Positions 51,745 to 61,911 of a stretch of 64,000 bases of DNA are shown piece by piece. Location: assembly GCA_947628185.1 (NCBI GenBank), contig CANQYW010000001.1:118489-182488 (forward strand), read 5' to 3'. The translations under genes and the position numbers were made by a program. The stretch comes from an uncultured Oscillospiraceae bacterium (GTDB lineage Bacteria > Bacillota > Clostridia > Oscillospirales > Oscillospiraceae). The notes beneath the pieces are model-generated. The model was not told the DNA's origin. It ran no database searches and saw only the letters and a list, made by a program, of their open reading frames with translations. Numbering within the stretch: position 1 is the stretch's first letter; every line of letters starts with the position of its first letter.

Positions 51745-51776
51745 AAGGGCTTTGGGGTCGTGCCTCAAAGCCCTTT
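51745..51776. terminator. Bidirectional terminator
   Basis: AAGGGCTTTG and CAAAGCCCTT form a ten-base-pair stem with T-rich flank between folC and the convergent hybrid kinase. Confidence 0.85.
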
Positions 51777-51782
51777 CTCTCA

Positions 51783-54389
51783 TTATCCGTCTGAATGTCC
51801 CTCTGAATGTTCGTCCAAAACCTTCGTTATCGTCTTCAGCAGCGTACCCACGTCGATGGGTTTTGCGACATGGTCGTTCATGCCGCTCTCAAGCGCACGT
51901 CTCCGGTCCTCATCAAATGCGTTGGCCGTCATGGCAACTATCGGGATATTGGCAAGTTTCGGGTCCTCCAGCGCACGGATGGCCCGCGTGGCCTCGTATC
52001 CGTCCATTACCGGCATCTGGATGTCCATGAGGACCAGGGCGTAATACCCCGGGGCGGAGTTCTTCACCTTCTCCACGGCGACGGTGCCGTCCTCGGCCGT
52101 CTCCACAACAAACCCGCTGTCGGTGAGGATCTCCTCGGCGATCTCCCGGTTGAGCTCGTTGTCCTCCGTCAGCAGCAGACGAGCGCCCTCTAAGTGCTTG
52201 GGAGGGCTCGGGATGGGACTCTCCGGCTGTGTGCTGCGGGCACCGTGTAAACTGCCGGTGGTTGAGATCAGAATATCCCGGAGCTCGGAGAGGAAAATCG
52301 GCTTGTTGCAGAAGGCGTTCACGCCCGCCGCCCGGGCCTCGTCCTCGAAGGCGGTCCAGTCGTAGGCGGTGACGATGATGATCGGCGTGCTGTTCCCCAC
52401 GACGGCGCGGATCTGGCGCACCACCTCCAGACCGCTCAGATCCGGGAGGAACCAGTCTATGATGAAGGCGTGGTACTCGTCGCCCAGCTCGTACGCCTGC
52501 TTGGCGTGCAAAACGGCCTCCTTGCCGTGCAGGACCCACTCGGAGCGCATACCGATCTGGCGCAGCATCTTGGTGACGCTGTCGCAAGTGGAAAAGCTGT
52601 CGTCCACCACGAGGGCCCGCAAGCCCTGCAGCTCTTGGACGACCTCCACCGTCTGGGGCTCCTCGCAGAGGCGGAAATCGAGATTGATGATAAATTCCGT
52701 GCCCTTCCCCGGCTCGGAGTGCAGTTCGATGGTGCCGCCCATGGTATCTATGATGTTCTTGGTGATGGCCATGCCCAGCCCCGTGCCCTGTATGCCGCTG
52801 GCGGTGGTGTTGCGCTCCCGCTCAAAGGGCTCGAAGATGTGTTTCGTAAACTCCGAGCTCATGCCGATGCCCGTGTCCTTGACCCGGATCTCATAGGAAC
52901 CGTAGCCGCTGGGCGCGTGGGGTTTCTGCCGGATGGTCAGCGCCACGGTGCCGCCCGCGGGGGTGAACTTGATGGCGTTGGATAAGAGGTTCAGCAGCAC
53001 CTGGTTCATGTGCAGCTTGTCACAGAAAATGCGCTCGTCAACCACATCCACCGTGTCCATGAAGAAATTTAGCTGCTTTGACTGCATCTGAGTCTGGATG
53101 ATATTCCTGAGATCCCGGAAAATATCCGAGATGGAACACTCCTTTTCCTCGATGTTCAGCTTGCCGGACTCTATTCGGCTCATGTCCAGTACGTCGTTTA
53201 TTAGTGATAACATGTGGTTGCTGGAGGAGAGGATCTTCCTCAAATATTCCTGTGTCCGCTCCCGGTTGTCGATATTCACCTGGGCGAGGGTCGTGAAACC
53301 GATGATGGCGTTCATGGGCGTTCGGATATCGTGGGACATGTTTGAGAGGAAGATGCTCTTGGCGCGGTCGGCCGCCTCGGCCTTTTGCAGTTTCTCGGTG
53401 AGCACCGCGTGCTCCACCGCCTGTTTCGTCACCTGATTTGCGTTGTGCCGCACCCACAGATAGTAGACCAGGACCGTGATGGACATCAGCACCCCTAAGA
53501 CGAAACAGATCCGCCGCACCGCGAAAACGCTGGCGAAAGCCTCATTCTCCGGCACGTCCACAGCTACCGACCACCTGTTGACCCCGATGGGGGCGTAATA
53601 CATGTACTCCCAGCCGCCGGTATTCGGCGTGCGGTAGATGACATAACCGGATCTCAAGTTGTTGAGATCGTCGATGTATTCATCCCAGCTCGTCTCCCCC
53701 TTCGTCTCACGGCCATAGTTGGCGGAGGAGAAATCGGCGATATTGCCCAGATCCTCGTGCCAGGTATCCACGAGGAAATCCCCGGACCGGGTGTCGATTA
53801 TGTAAACAAAGGCGCTGGCGTTGTAGATGTTGTCGATATTGAGGGTATCCGGCAGACTCTCAAGGTCTGTGACGCCGAAGAGCATGGCGAGGATCTTCCC
53901 GTCCTTGATGAGCGGCACAAAGTGCCGCAGGATTGGCAGGCCCGTGACAGGGTCATAGGTGCGGTTGGAGACATGCTCGCCCTCCGCGGCCTCCTCCGCG
54001 AAGTCGAGCCCGCCGTTCTCCTCCGCCTCGGTTATCTTGCCGTCGAAAGACAGGATGCGGTTACTTGGCAGGAGGACGCTCACGTTCATGGTCTCCAGGA
54101 GCGGGTTCGTGGTCTTCATTATAGCGAGAGTTGACTCAATATCCATGTTGTCAGCCTGAGAGATGATGCTGGCGGTGGCGTTCAGGAGGCGGCTGTCCCG
54201 CTCGAGCTTGGATGTGATCTCCTCGATGGCGGTGTTGGCGCCCTCCTCCAGCCGGCTCAGAGCGCGCTGTTTGAGGTTCGCGTTTATCTGAAAAAACGCG
54301 CACAGCAGGAGCGCTATGATGACGACGATCACAATACCTGTGGCAGTTAAGCTCTTGTCCCTCTTGGCAGCATCTATATGGCGGGTCAT
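51783..54389 (-). CDS. Hybrid sensor histidine kinase with two receiver domains
   Basis: 868 residues. Membrane helix 15-37, extracellular double-Cache-like sensor (about 40-300), second helix about 305-328, HisKA with NMSHDIRTP (His about 353), HATPase (NAIKFTP, GTGLGMAI), a first receiver domain (about 600-725, Asp in FIIDWFLPDLSG) and a second (about 745-860, Asp in LVLMDIQMPVMDG). There is no HPt or output domain, so a separate partner must complete the relay. The kinase core matches that of the hybrid kinase at 1-2481, but the sensor is of a different type. Confidence 0.93.
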   Translation of the reverse strand: MTRHIDAAKRDKSLTATGIVIVVIIALLLCAFFQINANLKQRALSRLEEGANTAIEEITSKLERDSRLLNATASIISQADNMDIESTLAIMKTTNPLLETMNVSVLLPSNRILSFDGKITEAEENGGLDFAEEAAEGEHVSNRTYDPVTGLPILRHFVPLIKDGKILAMLFGVTDLESLPDTLNIDNIYNASAFVYIIDTRSGDFLVDTWHEDLGNIADFSSANYGRETKGETSWDEYIDDLNNLRSGYVIYRTPNTGGWEYMYYAPIGVNRWSVAVDVPENEAFASVFAVRRICFVLGVLMSITVLVYYLWVRHNANQVTKQAVEHAVLTEKLQKAEAADRAKSIFLSNMSHDIRTPMNAIIGFTTLAQVNIDNRERTQEYLRKILSSSNHMLSLINDVLDMSRIESGKLNIEEKECSISDIFRDLRNIIQTQMQSKQLNFFMDTVDVVDERIFCDKLHMNQVLLNLLSNAIKFTPAGGTVALTIRQKPHAPSGYGSYEIRVKDTGIGMSSEFTKHIFEPFERERNTTASGIQGTGLGMAITKNIIDTMGGTIELHSEPGKGTEFIINLDFRLCEEPQTVEVVQELQGLRALVVDDSFSTCDSVTKMLRQIGMRSEWVLHGKEAVLHAKQAYELGDEYHAFIIDWFLPDLSGLEVVRQIRAVVGNSTPIIIVTAYDWTAFEDEARAAGVNAFCNKPIFLSELRDILISTTGSLHGARSTQPESPIPSPPKHLEGARLLLTEDNELNREIAEEILTDSGFVVETAEDGTVAVEKVKNSAPGYYALVLMDIQMPVMDGYEATRAIRALEDPKLANIPIVAMTANAFDEDRRRALESGMNDHVAKPIDVGTLLKTITKVLDEHSEGHSDG

Positions 54390-54537
54390 AAACCGTCGCC
54401 CCTTTTTCAGTTAGACTCAGTTATCTGGCGAACACACGTCTTTTGCAAAATTATAACACATCAAGGAAGAAATGTCCAGGAAGAATTAGTCAAATTGTAT
54501 TATGAGCGATGAAGTTCGCGCGGCTACAAAAAGCTTT

Positions 54538-54581
54538 AGGCGCCGGGAAGTGCTCACACAGAACACTTCCCGGCGCCTTTG
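54538..54581. terminator. Strong hairpin in the kinase-protease gap
   Basis: AGGCGCCGGGAAGTG (54538-54552) and CACTTCCCGGCGCCT (54564-54578) make a perfect 15-base-pair stem with an 11-base loop, followed by TT. It lies downstream of the subtilase gene and is probably its terminator, though the T-run on the minus strand (AAAGCTTTTTG) is offset. Confidence 0.65.
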
Positions 54582-54596
54582 CGCTTACGGGGACTT

Positions 54597-54765
54597 ATAC
54601 TAATATCTAATTAAATGTAGCCATTCACGACGGTCTTTTTCGCGCCATGCTGCGTCAGCCGCCTTGGAAATACATACAGTATTCCCTGCGGCGCCTTCCT
54701 TGCCTGACACGAAAAATCCTCGCCGCTCGGTGTCTCCCTTTAAATAGATATTAGTATTACGCGCC
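54597..54765. repeat. Imperfect long inverted repeat (MITE-like)
   Basis: TACTAATATCTA at about 54599 and its reverse complement TAGATATTAGTA at about 54746-54757 bracket some 135 bases in which further segments pair in order (TTTTTCG with CGAAAAA, GTCAG with CTGAC, GGAAATAC with GTATTCC). No coding frame fits it. This fills most of the non-coding gap between 54390 and 54786. Confidence 0.5.
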
Positions 54766-54786
54766 GTCGCGGCGCTCAAATTAGTT

Positions 54787-57700
54787 TCAACCCACGCTCT
54801 CGCCCAGGAGCCTCCAGAGGAATGTCACGGCCTGGGCACGGTTGCAGTGGTCGTTGGGGGCGAAGGTGGTCTCGGTGAGGCCCTGGGTGATGCCGTTCTC
54901 AACAGCCCAGAGCACCGCGTTGTAATAGTAGTCACCGGCAGCGGCGTCGATGAAGGGATTCTCCGCCTCGCAGACGGGCTCACCGGCGAACCGCCACAGG
55001 AATGTCACCACCTGGCCGCGGGTGCAGGGTCCGTTGGGGTCGAAGGTGGTATCGGTGATGCCCAGGGTGATGCCGTTCTCGACGGCCCAGAGCACCGCGT
55101 CGTAGTAGAAGTCGTCCGCCTTCACATCGGTGAAGGGGTTCTCAGTGGACTCAGGGGCCGGGCAGCCGGCGGCACGCCACAGGAACGTCACGGCCTGGGC
55201 GCGGGTGCAGTCGGCATAGGGCGTGAAGGTCTCTCTGGAGGTGCCGGAGGTCACGGCGTTGTCAGTGGCCCACTGGACGGCGTCATAGAAGTAGTCGCCC
55301 TCTTTGACGTCCTCGAAAGGCACGTAGACAACGGTGAACTTCAATGTGGTCTCAAAGCCCAGGAGGTCGATGACCGTGACGGTCACGATGTTCTCGCCGG
55401 GGATGAGCTCGATCTTGTGCTGGAACTCCACGGTGCCGTGGTCAAGCAGGGAGTCGGTGGAGCTGAGGACGATGTCGCCGTTCACGAGGATGTCGGAGTA
55501 GAGGGCATCAAGCTCAGCGGAGCCCTTCACATTGAACACCGGTGAGTGGACGACATAGTCACCCAATTCGTCGGGGTCAGGGAGATCCACGGTTATCCTG
55601 GCGGGGTTCAGATAGAAGATGTTGTAGGCGAAGTTGAGCTCCACCTTGTCGCCGTTGAGGACGGTGAATATCACCCTGTTGCGGCCGGGGAAGATGGGAA
55701 TGTTGAAGTTCCAGGAGTTATCCTTGACGGTGACTTCCTGGCCGTTTATGGTGAAGGAGGTGTAGTCGCCCAGGATCGCGCCGCGGAGCGTGAAGGTGCC
55801 GTCGGGATTCAGCATCTCGTCGCTGACGCCGGAGAGTACGGCGACGTTCGAGACCTCAAATGCCACGTCGCTGGGGTTGCTGGCGTCGCCGGGGAGCACC
55901 ACGGGATAGCCGTTGCCGACGTCGGAATCATCAACGGACATACCGAGCATAGCTCCAAGTCCGGGAGTTCCCGCGACGCACGTCAGGTTAGCGGCGTGGT
56001 TGTTCGTATCCACCACGGTACCGCCGATCATGACCACTCCGAGGGCAGCGCCGCCATCATTCTCAATGGTGTAGGTGAACGTGTACTCACCGGTCTCCTC
56101 GTCATACTCGCACAGATTCTCTGTAACAGGTACCATATTGAGGGCAGCATAATCGCCAGTCATCATATCCTGGATCATGCAGGCAAAGTATGAGGTGGCC
56201 TCAGTGCCGTCGCCCCACTTAACGTCAGCATCGCCAAACACGCGGAACTTCATGGTGAAGTCTACGGGGAATTCCTTGATGATGTAGGCGTCCATGCCAA
56301 CCATGCTGGCAAGAGCATCGGAGTACTCGACCTTGCTCTCATCGAAGGTGCCGCTGACCTCGGGGAACGGGACGTAATCGCTCTTGTAGACATCACATGT
56401 TGCCTGAGTGGAGTTACCGGCGGCATCGGTGGCCTGGACAGTGACGGTGTAGGCGTCGCCGAAAGATTGTTTCATCTCGAGCTTGTAGTACTCCTCGTCC
56501 TCAAAGTACTCAAGTTCGGTGAGCGCATGATTATCATTTACCCCATTGTGCTCAAAGGTACGGTACCAGGTGGCTTTACCGTCCATATTGAGCTGGCGGT
56601 CGTCGGTGACCTTGATGTAAACAGGGACGGAGTCATAGTTACCGTTCAAGATCCACAGGTCGTAATCATTTTCCCTCTCATTCACATACTCGGGATCGGG
56701 GGTGATGGTGATGACCGGGGGCACCAGGTCGGCGGCGCAGTCGTAAGTCTCGTCAAAGACCTTGTTGCCGGAGCCGTCCCACGCCTCAACGGTGATGGGG
56801 GTGATGTCCGTGGCGCTGACCTCCACGAGAGCGCCGAAGTAATTGACGTTCAGGGGGACACTCGTGCCGTTGACGCTGACCGTGTAGTCGTCGGTGGGGA
56901 CAAAGCCCTCCACCAGGACCTTGCCGTCAACAACTTTGGGGTTATCGAAGTCGGTGATGACGGTCACCTCGTCCACGTCCTCCACGTAGTCGAAGGTCAT
57001 GGCGAGAGGCGTCTCGTTCCTGGCCATATCGGAGAAGTACAGGACCACGTTGTTGCGGCCCCTCTGTATGCTGGTGGTGGGGAGCTGGAAGTAATATTCT
57101 CCGGTGTCGGTGTCATATGTGCAGTTGCCGCGGGGCCAGAAGGTGGCCATACCGATGGTCTTGCCGTTGACGGTGAAGGTGGCGATATCGCGCATGGCGA
57201 AGTTATCCTCCATGGTGAACACCGCGTAGAAGTTGCCGTCCTTCTCTATGACGCGGCCGGATACCGTGGGGGGAACGCTGTCCGCCATGGCGGGGAAGGT
57301 GGTGTACTGCCAGTTGGAGCCCTCGAGATCCACTCTCGCGCCAACGCGGATGTAGTACTGGCCGTCCTCCACGGGCACAAGCTCGCCGGTGGTGGGATCG
57401 TAGATGGTGCCGTCCCAACCCACGGGGCTGGTGGCGGAGTTGAGGGCCGAGTAGCCGAAATTGGAGAGCAGGGTCTCCAGCGAGGGACGGGCCACGTCGT
57501 CCAGGTGCGCCGTGGTGCGGATGACGTTGCCGTTGGCGTCCAGGACGTCCACCTTTATCTCCTTGGCGGCCCTGAGGAGGGCGAGGTTGAGGTAGAGGCC
57601 GTCAGCGCCGGGGCAGAAGGATATGTAGTCGGGGTCGACTCCGCCGATGGTGCGGAAACCCGCGGCGACGCCGTCGCTAAAGAGCACGCTGGTGCCGTCC

Positions 57701-60117
57701 TCGGCGCCGCCCTTTGTCATGATAGTGGCCTTGCCGGTGTAGGCGGGGTCGTCGATTATCTGCTCGCGGCCCCAGGTGCCGTAGAAGGCCAGGAGCGGCA
57801 GGGACAGATCCTGGCAGCCGTCGCCGTGGAACTGGACATAGCCCTCAACGAAGGAGTTGTCCTCCAGGTCGAACTGCATGTAGGAGGTGAAGTAAACCGT
57901 GACCTTGACGTCCACAGAGCCGCCGGCGGGGACGGTGACGGTGCCGCGGTCATACTGGATGGAGACCTCGCCGCCGATGGGCTGCATGTAGTACTCCTTG
58001 GTCTCGGGGTCGGTGTAGTTGGTGTAGAGCGTGCCGGGGGTCATGGTGTAGGTGGCGTCGGTGTCGCCCAGGTTCTGGAGGGTGACGGTGAAACTGGTGT
58101 TGGCGCCCACCTCTTTGAGCTCGATCTTGGGCTGGCCGTTGTAGGTGGCGATGACGGAGGTGTTCATGGCGTCGCGGGCGTTGATCATGCCGGCGCCCTG
58201 CATACGCACAGAGTAGATGACCTCATCGTCCTCGTCATAGTGCGTTATATCCATCTGGGGTGTGGCGGTGTTCATGGTGAGGGTCTTCATGCGCTGGACG
58301 AGCTCCTTGCCGGTGAGGCCGGGCCAGGTCTCCTTCACATACTGCAAAAGCAGAGCCTCAACACCGGCGGTGAAGGGGGAGGCCATGGAGGTGCCGCTCA
58401 TGAGGCCGTAGGAGTCGCCCTGGATGGTGGAGGTTATGGCTCCGCCGGGGGCGCTGATCTCCGGCTTTATGGTGAGGGACGTGCCGCCCCAGGAGGAGTA
58501 GTAGCTGGCCTCATAGGGGGCCTCGGCGGCCACGAGCTCCTTGGTGGACTTGGGGTCTGTGACCTTTTCCATCGCAAGTATCTTCGCGCCGGCGTTGCCG
58601 CTGACGGCGATGGTGGGTATGCCCTGGTCGTCGCAGGCCACGCTGTCGGGGACCTCGTCGGTCTCGGCGTTATTGTAGATGATGACGGCAGCGGCGCCGA
58701 GTTTCGCGGCAGCGGCGGCCTTCTCGGTGAAGGTCTGCCCGCCGCGCTGGATGACGGCGATCTTGCCCTCGAGCTCCTGATTGCTGGGCATGGCGCCGCA
58801 GTCAACGACCTCGAACTCACCCTCAAGGTCAAATCCACGGTTCACGAAATCGTAGAACTGGATGTGCTCGCCGTTCAGATCGACGAAACTCTTTATTCCG
58901 CCGTTATTATTGAAGGACGCCACAGCCAGGGCCGACTCGGCGAGGGCCGGGGAGGCCACAGTGGCCAGATCTATCTGGTCCAGGTGGTTCAGGAGGTCCT
59001 GTCCATCGGTGGTGAGCGTGGAGGAGAGGCCCTCGTTGCCGGCGGCGACGCAGCACAGGATGCCGTTGGCGCTGGCGATCTCCACCTCCTGCTCCAGGAG
59101 GTCAAAGCTGCTGTTGTAGAATCCGTTGGCGCGGCCGAGACTCATGTTCACGATGTCCGCGCCGAGCTTTATGGCGTCCTCGATGGCCTTGCCGATATCG
59201 TCGGTGAGGCCGCCGGTGCCGTCGTAGTCATATACAGCCATGCCGAGGACCTGGGCATTGGGGGCCACGCCCTTGATGCCGCCCTTCTCCTCGTCGCCGT
59301 TGGCGGCGATTATACCGGAGACGTGGAACCCGTGGTTCGCGGCGTCGGAGGGCAGGACATTATCGTCGCCCCGGAAGTAGTTGTGGCCGAAGGGGACCTT
59401 CTCGCTATAGTATGTGCCGTAACCGAGGGAGGCGATCTTGTCCTTCCACTCCTGCTCGGTGAACTTGGTGGTAACGCCGTCGTCGAGGCGCATGTCGGGG
59501 TGGAGATAGTTGACGCCGGTGTCAACTACCGCGACGACCACGCCCTCGCCGTCATAGCCCAGGTCCTCCCAGACGGAGATGACGTCCGCTATATCCTTGG
59601 CGGAGACCATGCTGAGCTCCACCCTGCCGGACTCGTAGACGGCCTTGACACCGGGAAGTTTCTCCAGCTCCGCAAAGGCGCTCCTGGGTACGTCCACGGA
59701 CATGGTGTTGGTCATGAGGGTCGTGCGGTTCACTATCTTAGAGCCAGCGACCCGCTCCACCGATTTCTCCACCTCGGCGTCCTGGCGGAGCAGCTGCTGC
59801 TCGGCGGATTGGACTGAGGCGGTGTACTCCAGCTTGCCTGTGCGCTGGTAGACGGTGTCGGAGTCGAGGACGACTACCGCGCGGACTACCTCGTCCGGGT
59901 CAAGCTGAATGTCCTTCTTGGGCACGTCCTTCCAAAGTGCTTCGGAGAGCGCGTCCAAGGTCTCCTGGGGGACAGGGTCGCCGGTGTACGGGGTCACTGT
60001 TCCTGGCTGATTTGACGAGGCCGCCGCACCGATGGTGGGGAGACAGCCGGCGATCATCAACACAGCCATGAACAGGGCGAAGAACTGTCTTGCAATTTTT
60101 TGCCCTTGGCGTTTCAT
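54787..60117 (-). CDS. Giant cell-surface subtilase (S8) with three SLH domains
   Basis: 1776-residue secreted serine protease. Signal peptide (about 1-37, QFFALFMAVLMIAGC core), propeptide (about 45-165), S8 catalytic domain with Asp about 198 (VVDTGVNYLHPDM), His about 263 (NHGFHVSGI) and Ser about 575 (SGTSMASPF), and an inserted PA domain around 440-530. A long series of Ig/Fn3-like modules runs from about 620 to 1590, with three SLH domains in the last 185 residues (FTDVKADDFYYDAVLWAVENG-type, each about 60). The layout resembles lactocepin/C5a-peptidase-type envelope proteases, but with SLH anchoring to wall-linked polymers instead of a sortase motif. The ATG at 60117 is preferred over longer frames because the signal peptide starts there. 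Confidence 0.92.
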   Translation of the reverse strand: MKRQGQKIARQFFALFMAVLMIAGCLPTIGAAASSNQPGTVTPYTGDPVPQETLDALSEALWKDVPKKDIQLDPDEVVRAVVVLDSDTVYQRTGKLEYTASVQSAEQQLLRQDAEVEKSVERVAGSKIVNRTTLMTNTMSVDVPRSAFAELEKLPGVKAVYESGRVELSMVSAKDIADVISVWEDLGYDGEGVVVAVVDTGVNYLHPDMRLDDGVTTKFTEQEWKDKIASLGYGTYYSEKVPFGHNYFRGDDNVLPSDAANHGFHVSGIIAANGDEEKGGIKGVAPNAQVLGMAVYDYDGTGGLTDDIGKAIEDAIKLGADIVNMSLGRANGFYNSSFDLLEQEVEIASANGILCCVAAGNEGLSSTLTTDGQDLLNHLDQIDLATVASPALAESALAVASFNNNGGIKSFVDLNGEHIQFYDFVNRGFDLEGEFEVVDCGAMPSNQELEGKIAVIQRGGQTFTEKAAAAAKLGAAAVIIYNNAETDEVPDSVACDDQGIPTIAVSGNAGAKILAMEKVTDPKSTKELVAAEAPYEASYYSSWGGTSLTIKPEISAPGGAITSTIQGDSYGLMSGTSMASPFTAGVEALLLQYVKETWPGLTGKELVQRMKTLTMNTATPQMDITHYDEDDEVIYSVRMQGAGMINARDAMNTSVIATYNGQPKIELKEVGANTSFTVTLQNLGDTDATYTMTPGTLYTNYTDPETKEYYMQPIGGEVSIQYDRGTVTVPAGGSVDVKVTVYFTSYMQFDLEDNSFVEGYVQFHGDGCQDLSLPLLAFYGTWGREQIIDDPAYTGKATIMTKGGAEDGTSVLFSDGVAAGFRTIGGVDPDYISFCPGADGLYLNLALLRAAKEIKVDVLDANGNVIRTTAHLDDVARPSLETLLSNFGYSALNSATSPVGWDGTIYDPTTGELVPVEDGQYYIRVGARVDLEGSNWQYTTFPAMADSVPPTVSGRVIEKDGNFYAVFTMEDNFAMRDIATFTVNGKTIGMATFWPRGNCTYDTDTGEYYFQLPTTSIQRGRNNVVLYFSDMARNETPLAMTFDYVEDVDEVTVITDFDNPKVVDGKVLVEGFVPTDDYTVSVNGTSVPLNVNYFGALVEVSATDITPITVEAWDGSGNKVFDETYDCAADLVPPVITITPDPEYVNERENDYDLWILNGNYDSVPVYIKVTDDRQLNMDGKATWYRTFEHNGVNDNHALTELEYFEDEEYYKLEMKQSFGDAYTVTVQATDAAGNSTQATCDVYKSDYVPFPEVSGTFDESKVEYSDALASMVGMDAYIIKEFPVDFTMKFRVFGDADVKWGDGTEATSYFACMIQDMMTGDYAALNMVPVTENLCEYDEETGEYTFTYTIENDGGAALGVVMIGGTVVDTNNHAANLTCVAGTPGLGAMLGMSVDDSDVGNGYPVVLPGDASNPSDVAFEVSNVAVLSGVSDEMLNPDGTFTLRGAILGDYTSFTINGQEVTVKDNSWNFNIPIFPGRNRVIFTVLNGDKVELNFAYNIFYLNPARITVDLPDPDELGDYVVHSPVFNVKGSAELDALYSDILVNGDIVLSSTDSLLDHGTVEFQHKIELIPGENIVTVTVIDLLGFETTLKFTVVYVPFEDVKEGDYFYDAVQWATDNAVTSGTSRETFTPYADCTRAQAVTFLWRAAGCPAPESTENPFTDVKADDFYYDAVLWAVENGITLGITDTTFDPNGPCTRGQVVTFLWRFAGEPVCEAENPFIDAAAGDYYYNAVLWAVENGITQGLTETTFAPNDHCNRAQAVTFLWRLLGESVG

Positions 60118-60433
60118 GATTCTTATACATCCTCTCTTTGATTTTAAAGGGAACCTTGACCCGCCCCGCGCCTCTCCCCTCCCCCGCGCACCGATTTTCC
60201 GGCTCATCGGTGCGGGAAAATTGGTTTTTGACGCGAAACGGCCTCAAACTTTCCCTCACGGATAAATATACTATTTCAACTTTTGAGAGTTAATAAAAAT
60301 GTCACAAAATGTTGCTATTACGATTCATTTCAGCATTTGTGCCAAAATGATGAATAATTTCCGCGGCTCGATTTGTCATTTAGCACAGCAACTTCATAAA
60401 GCAGGTCTTCCCTCCCCCACCGCGAAAAAATAT

Positions 60434-60464
60434 CGCCGGGGCGATTTAAGACCGCCCCGGCGCT
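60434..60464 (-). terminator. Terminator of the phosphofructokinase gene
   Basis: CGCCGGGGCG and CGCCCCGGCG form a ten-base-pair stem; on the minus strand ATATTTTTTCG follows. The rest of 60118-60495 is AT-rich leader and promoter sequence of the subtilase, with a possible TTAACT-17-TATATT promoter near 60264-60292. Confidence 0.85.
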
Positions 60465-60495
60465 GGGTAATTAAATTTTAAGTTGAGTTTGGGTC

Positions 60496-61725
60496 TCAGA
60501 CCTCGGGGAGGTAGATGTGGGTGGTGAGGCCGTTCACATAGACGGGCGTCAGCTCGCCGTCCACTAATGGACGGGCGTAGTCCAGGAAGGCCGGGAGCAT
60601 GTCGGTCTTATCCTCGTTCAGCCACTCCAGGGGGACCTTCTTCTCAAGGTTCGCCACATCGGAGATGGGATGGAGCTCGGTGACGCACCTGTAGGGCACG
60701 TCGGAGACGCGCTTGAGGGCCACCATCTCGCCGGTGTGGCCATCGAAGGCGGCGTTCGCGGCGGCGGCGCCGACGGCGTAAGCCTCCTCGATGTCCGTGA
60801 GACTGGCGATGTGCGCGGCGCAGCGCTGGAGGGTGGAGAGCTCGATGGCGCGGGTCTTCGTGTCAAGTTTCTCGCCGATGACGCCGCAGAGGTAGCTGGC
60901 GGTGCCGGTGAGGTTCTTGTGACCGAAAGCGTCCGTGGCGTGAGCAGAGTCGGAGAGCTCGCAGACGTAGCGGCCGTCGGCGAGTTTTACGCCCTCAGAG
61001 ACGGCGACCACGACGCTGGGCTTGCTCTCCTGGACCTTGGCAACCTTGGCAAGGAACTTGTCCATGTCGAAGGGCACCTCGGGGAGGCAGATGATGTCCA
61101 CGCCCTCGGAGTCTGCGCCCCGGGCGAGAGCCGCCGCGGCGGTGAGCCATCCGGCGTTGCGGCCCATGATCTCCACCACGGTGACGTACTTCGTGCCGTA
61201 GACGGAGGCGTCGCGGATGAGCTCCTTTATGACGACGCTTATATACTTCGCGGCGCTGCCGTAACCCGGGGTGTGGTCCGTGACCATGAGGTCGTTATCT
61301 ATCGTCTTGGGCACGCCCATGAAACGGATGTCGCTGCCCACATGGGCGCCGTAATCCGCCAGCTTGCCGATGGTGTCCATGCTGTCGTTGCCGCCGATGT
61401 ACATGAAATAGCCTATATCCAGCTCCTTGCAGAGCTCCATAAGTTTCTCATAAGGCTCGGGGTCGTCCTTCCAGTCGGGGAGCTTATAACGGCAGCTTCC
61501 CAGGTAGCTCGAGGGGGTCCTCTTCAGGAGCTCCACGTCCAGCCCGCTCTTGAGTTTTTCCTTGAGATCAACGTACTTCCCGGCGAGGAGCCCCTGTACG
61601 CCGTGGAGCATACCGTAGACATGCTCCGCGCCCAGACGGCACGACGCCTCGTACACACCGGCGAGACTTGAGTTGATAACAGACGTCGGTCCGCCGGACT
61701 GACCAACTATGACATTTTTGCCCAT
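60496..61725 (-). CDS. PPi-dependent 6-phosphofructokinase-like enzyme
   Basis: 409-residue phosphofructokinase phosphorylating fructose 6-phosphate. The phosphoryl-donor loop reads GGNDSMDT with Asp where ATP-specific enzymes have Gly, and the following PKTIDNDL has the Lys seen in PPi-using enzymes; together they mark the reversible pyrophosphate-dependent type. Other motifs: QSGGPTSVINSSLAG, TPGYGSAAKYIS and EIMGRNAGWLTA. Monocistronic, with its own terminator. Confidence 0.9.
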   Translation of the reverse strand: MGKNVIVGQSGGPTSVINSSLAGVYEASCRLGAEHVYGMLHGVQGLLAGKYVDLKEKLKSGLDVELLKRTPSSYLGSCRYKLPDWKDDPEPYEKLMELCKELDIGYFMYIGGNDSMDTIGKLADYGAHVGSDIRFMGVPKTIDNDLMVTDHTPGYGSAAKYISVVIKELIRDASVYGTKYVTVVEIMGRNAGWLTAAAALARGADSEGVDIICLPEVPFDMDKFLAKVAKVQESKPSVVVAVSEGVKLADGRYVCELSDSAHATDAFGHKNLTGTASYLCGVIGEKLDTKTRAIELSTLQRCAAHIASLTDIEEAYAVGAAAANAAFDGHTGEMVALKRVSDVPYRCVTELHPISDVANLEKKVPLEWLNEDKTDMLPAFLDYARPLVDGELTPVYVNGLTTHIYLPEV

Positions 61726-61858
61726 TTATATGGCGCCTCCTTAAAAAATCGGCTCTTTTGAGCACACACGGCAATTATATCAGTATTTTTCTCAATATGC
61801 AATATTCGCCGGTAAAAAATTTTCACTTAAATTTTTATCGTTTTTCAATAAATTTTTA

Positions 61859-61887
61859 TTGACATTCGGAAATGGGTGTGTTAATAT
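61859..61887 (+). promoter_or_regulatory. Promoter of the DUF2975 operon
   Basis: TTGACA (61859-61864), 17 bases, TAATAT (61882-61887), followed by AAAGGAG and the ATG at 61912. Confidence 0.85.
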
Positions 61888-61911
61888 CCCGGTGAAAGGA
61901 GTTGAAAAATT

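Noticed and set aside
54793..55310. Three similar stretches of about 190 bases that might be DNA repeats
   Set aside because: They are the three SLH domains of the subtilase and differ at many synonymous positions.
56467..59817. A very long open frame (over 1100 codons) on the plus strand opposite the subtilase gene
   Set aside because: It mirrors the codon bias of the real minus-strand gene, gives a Gly/Val/His-rich sequence with no domain, and lacks a ribosome site; it is an antisense shadow.
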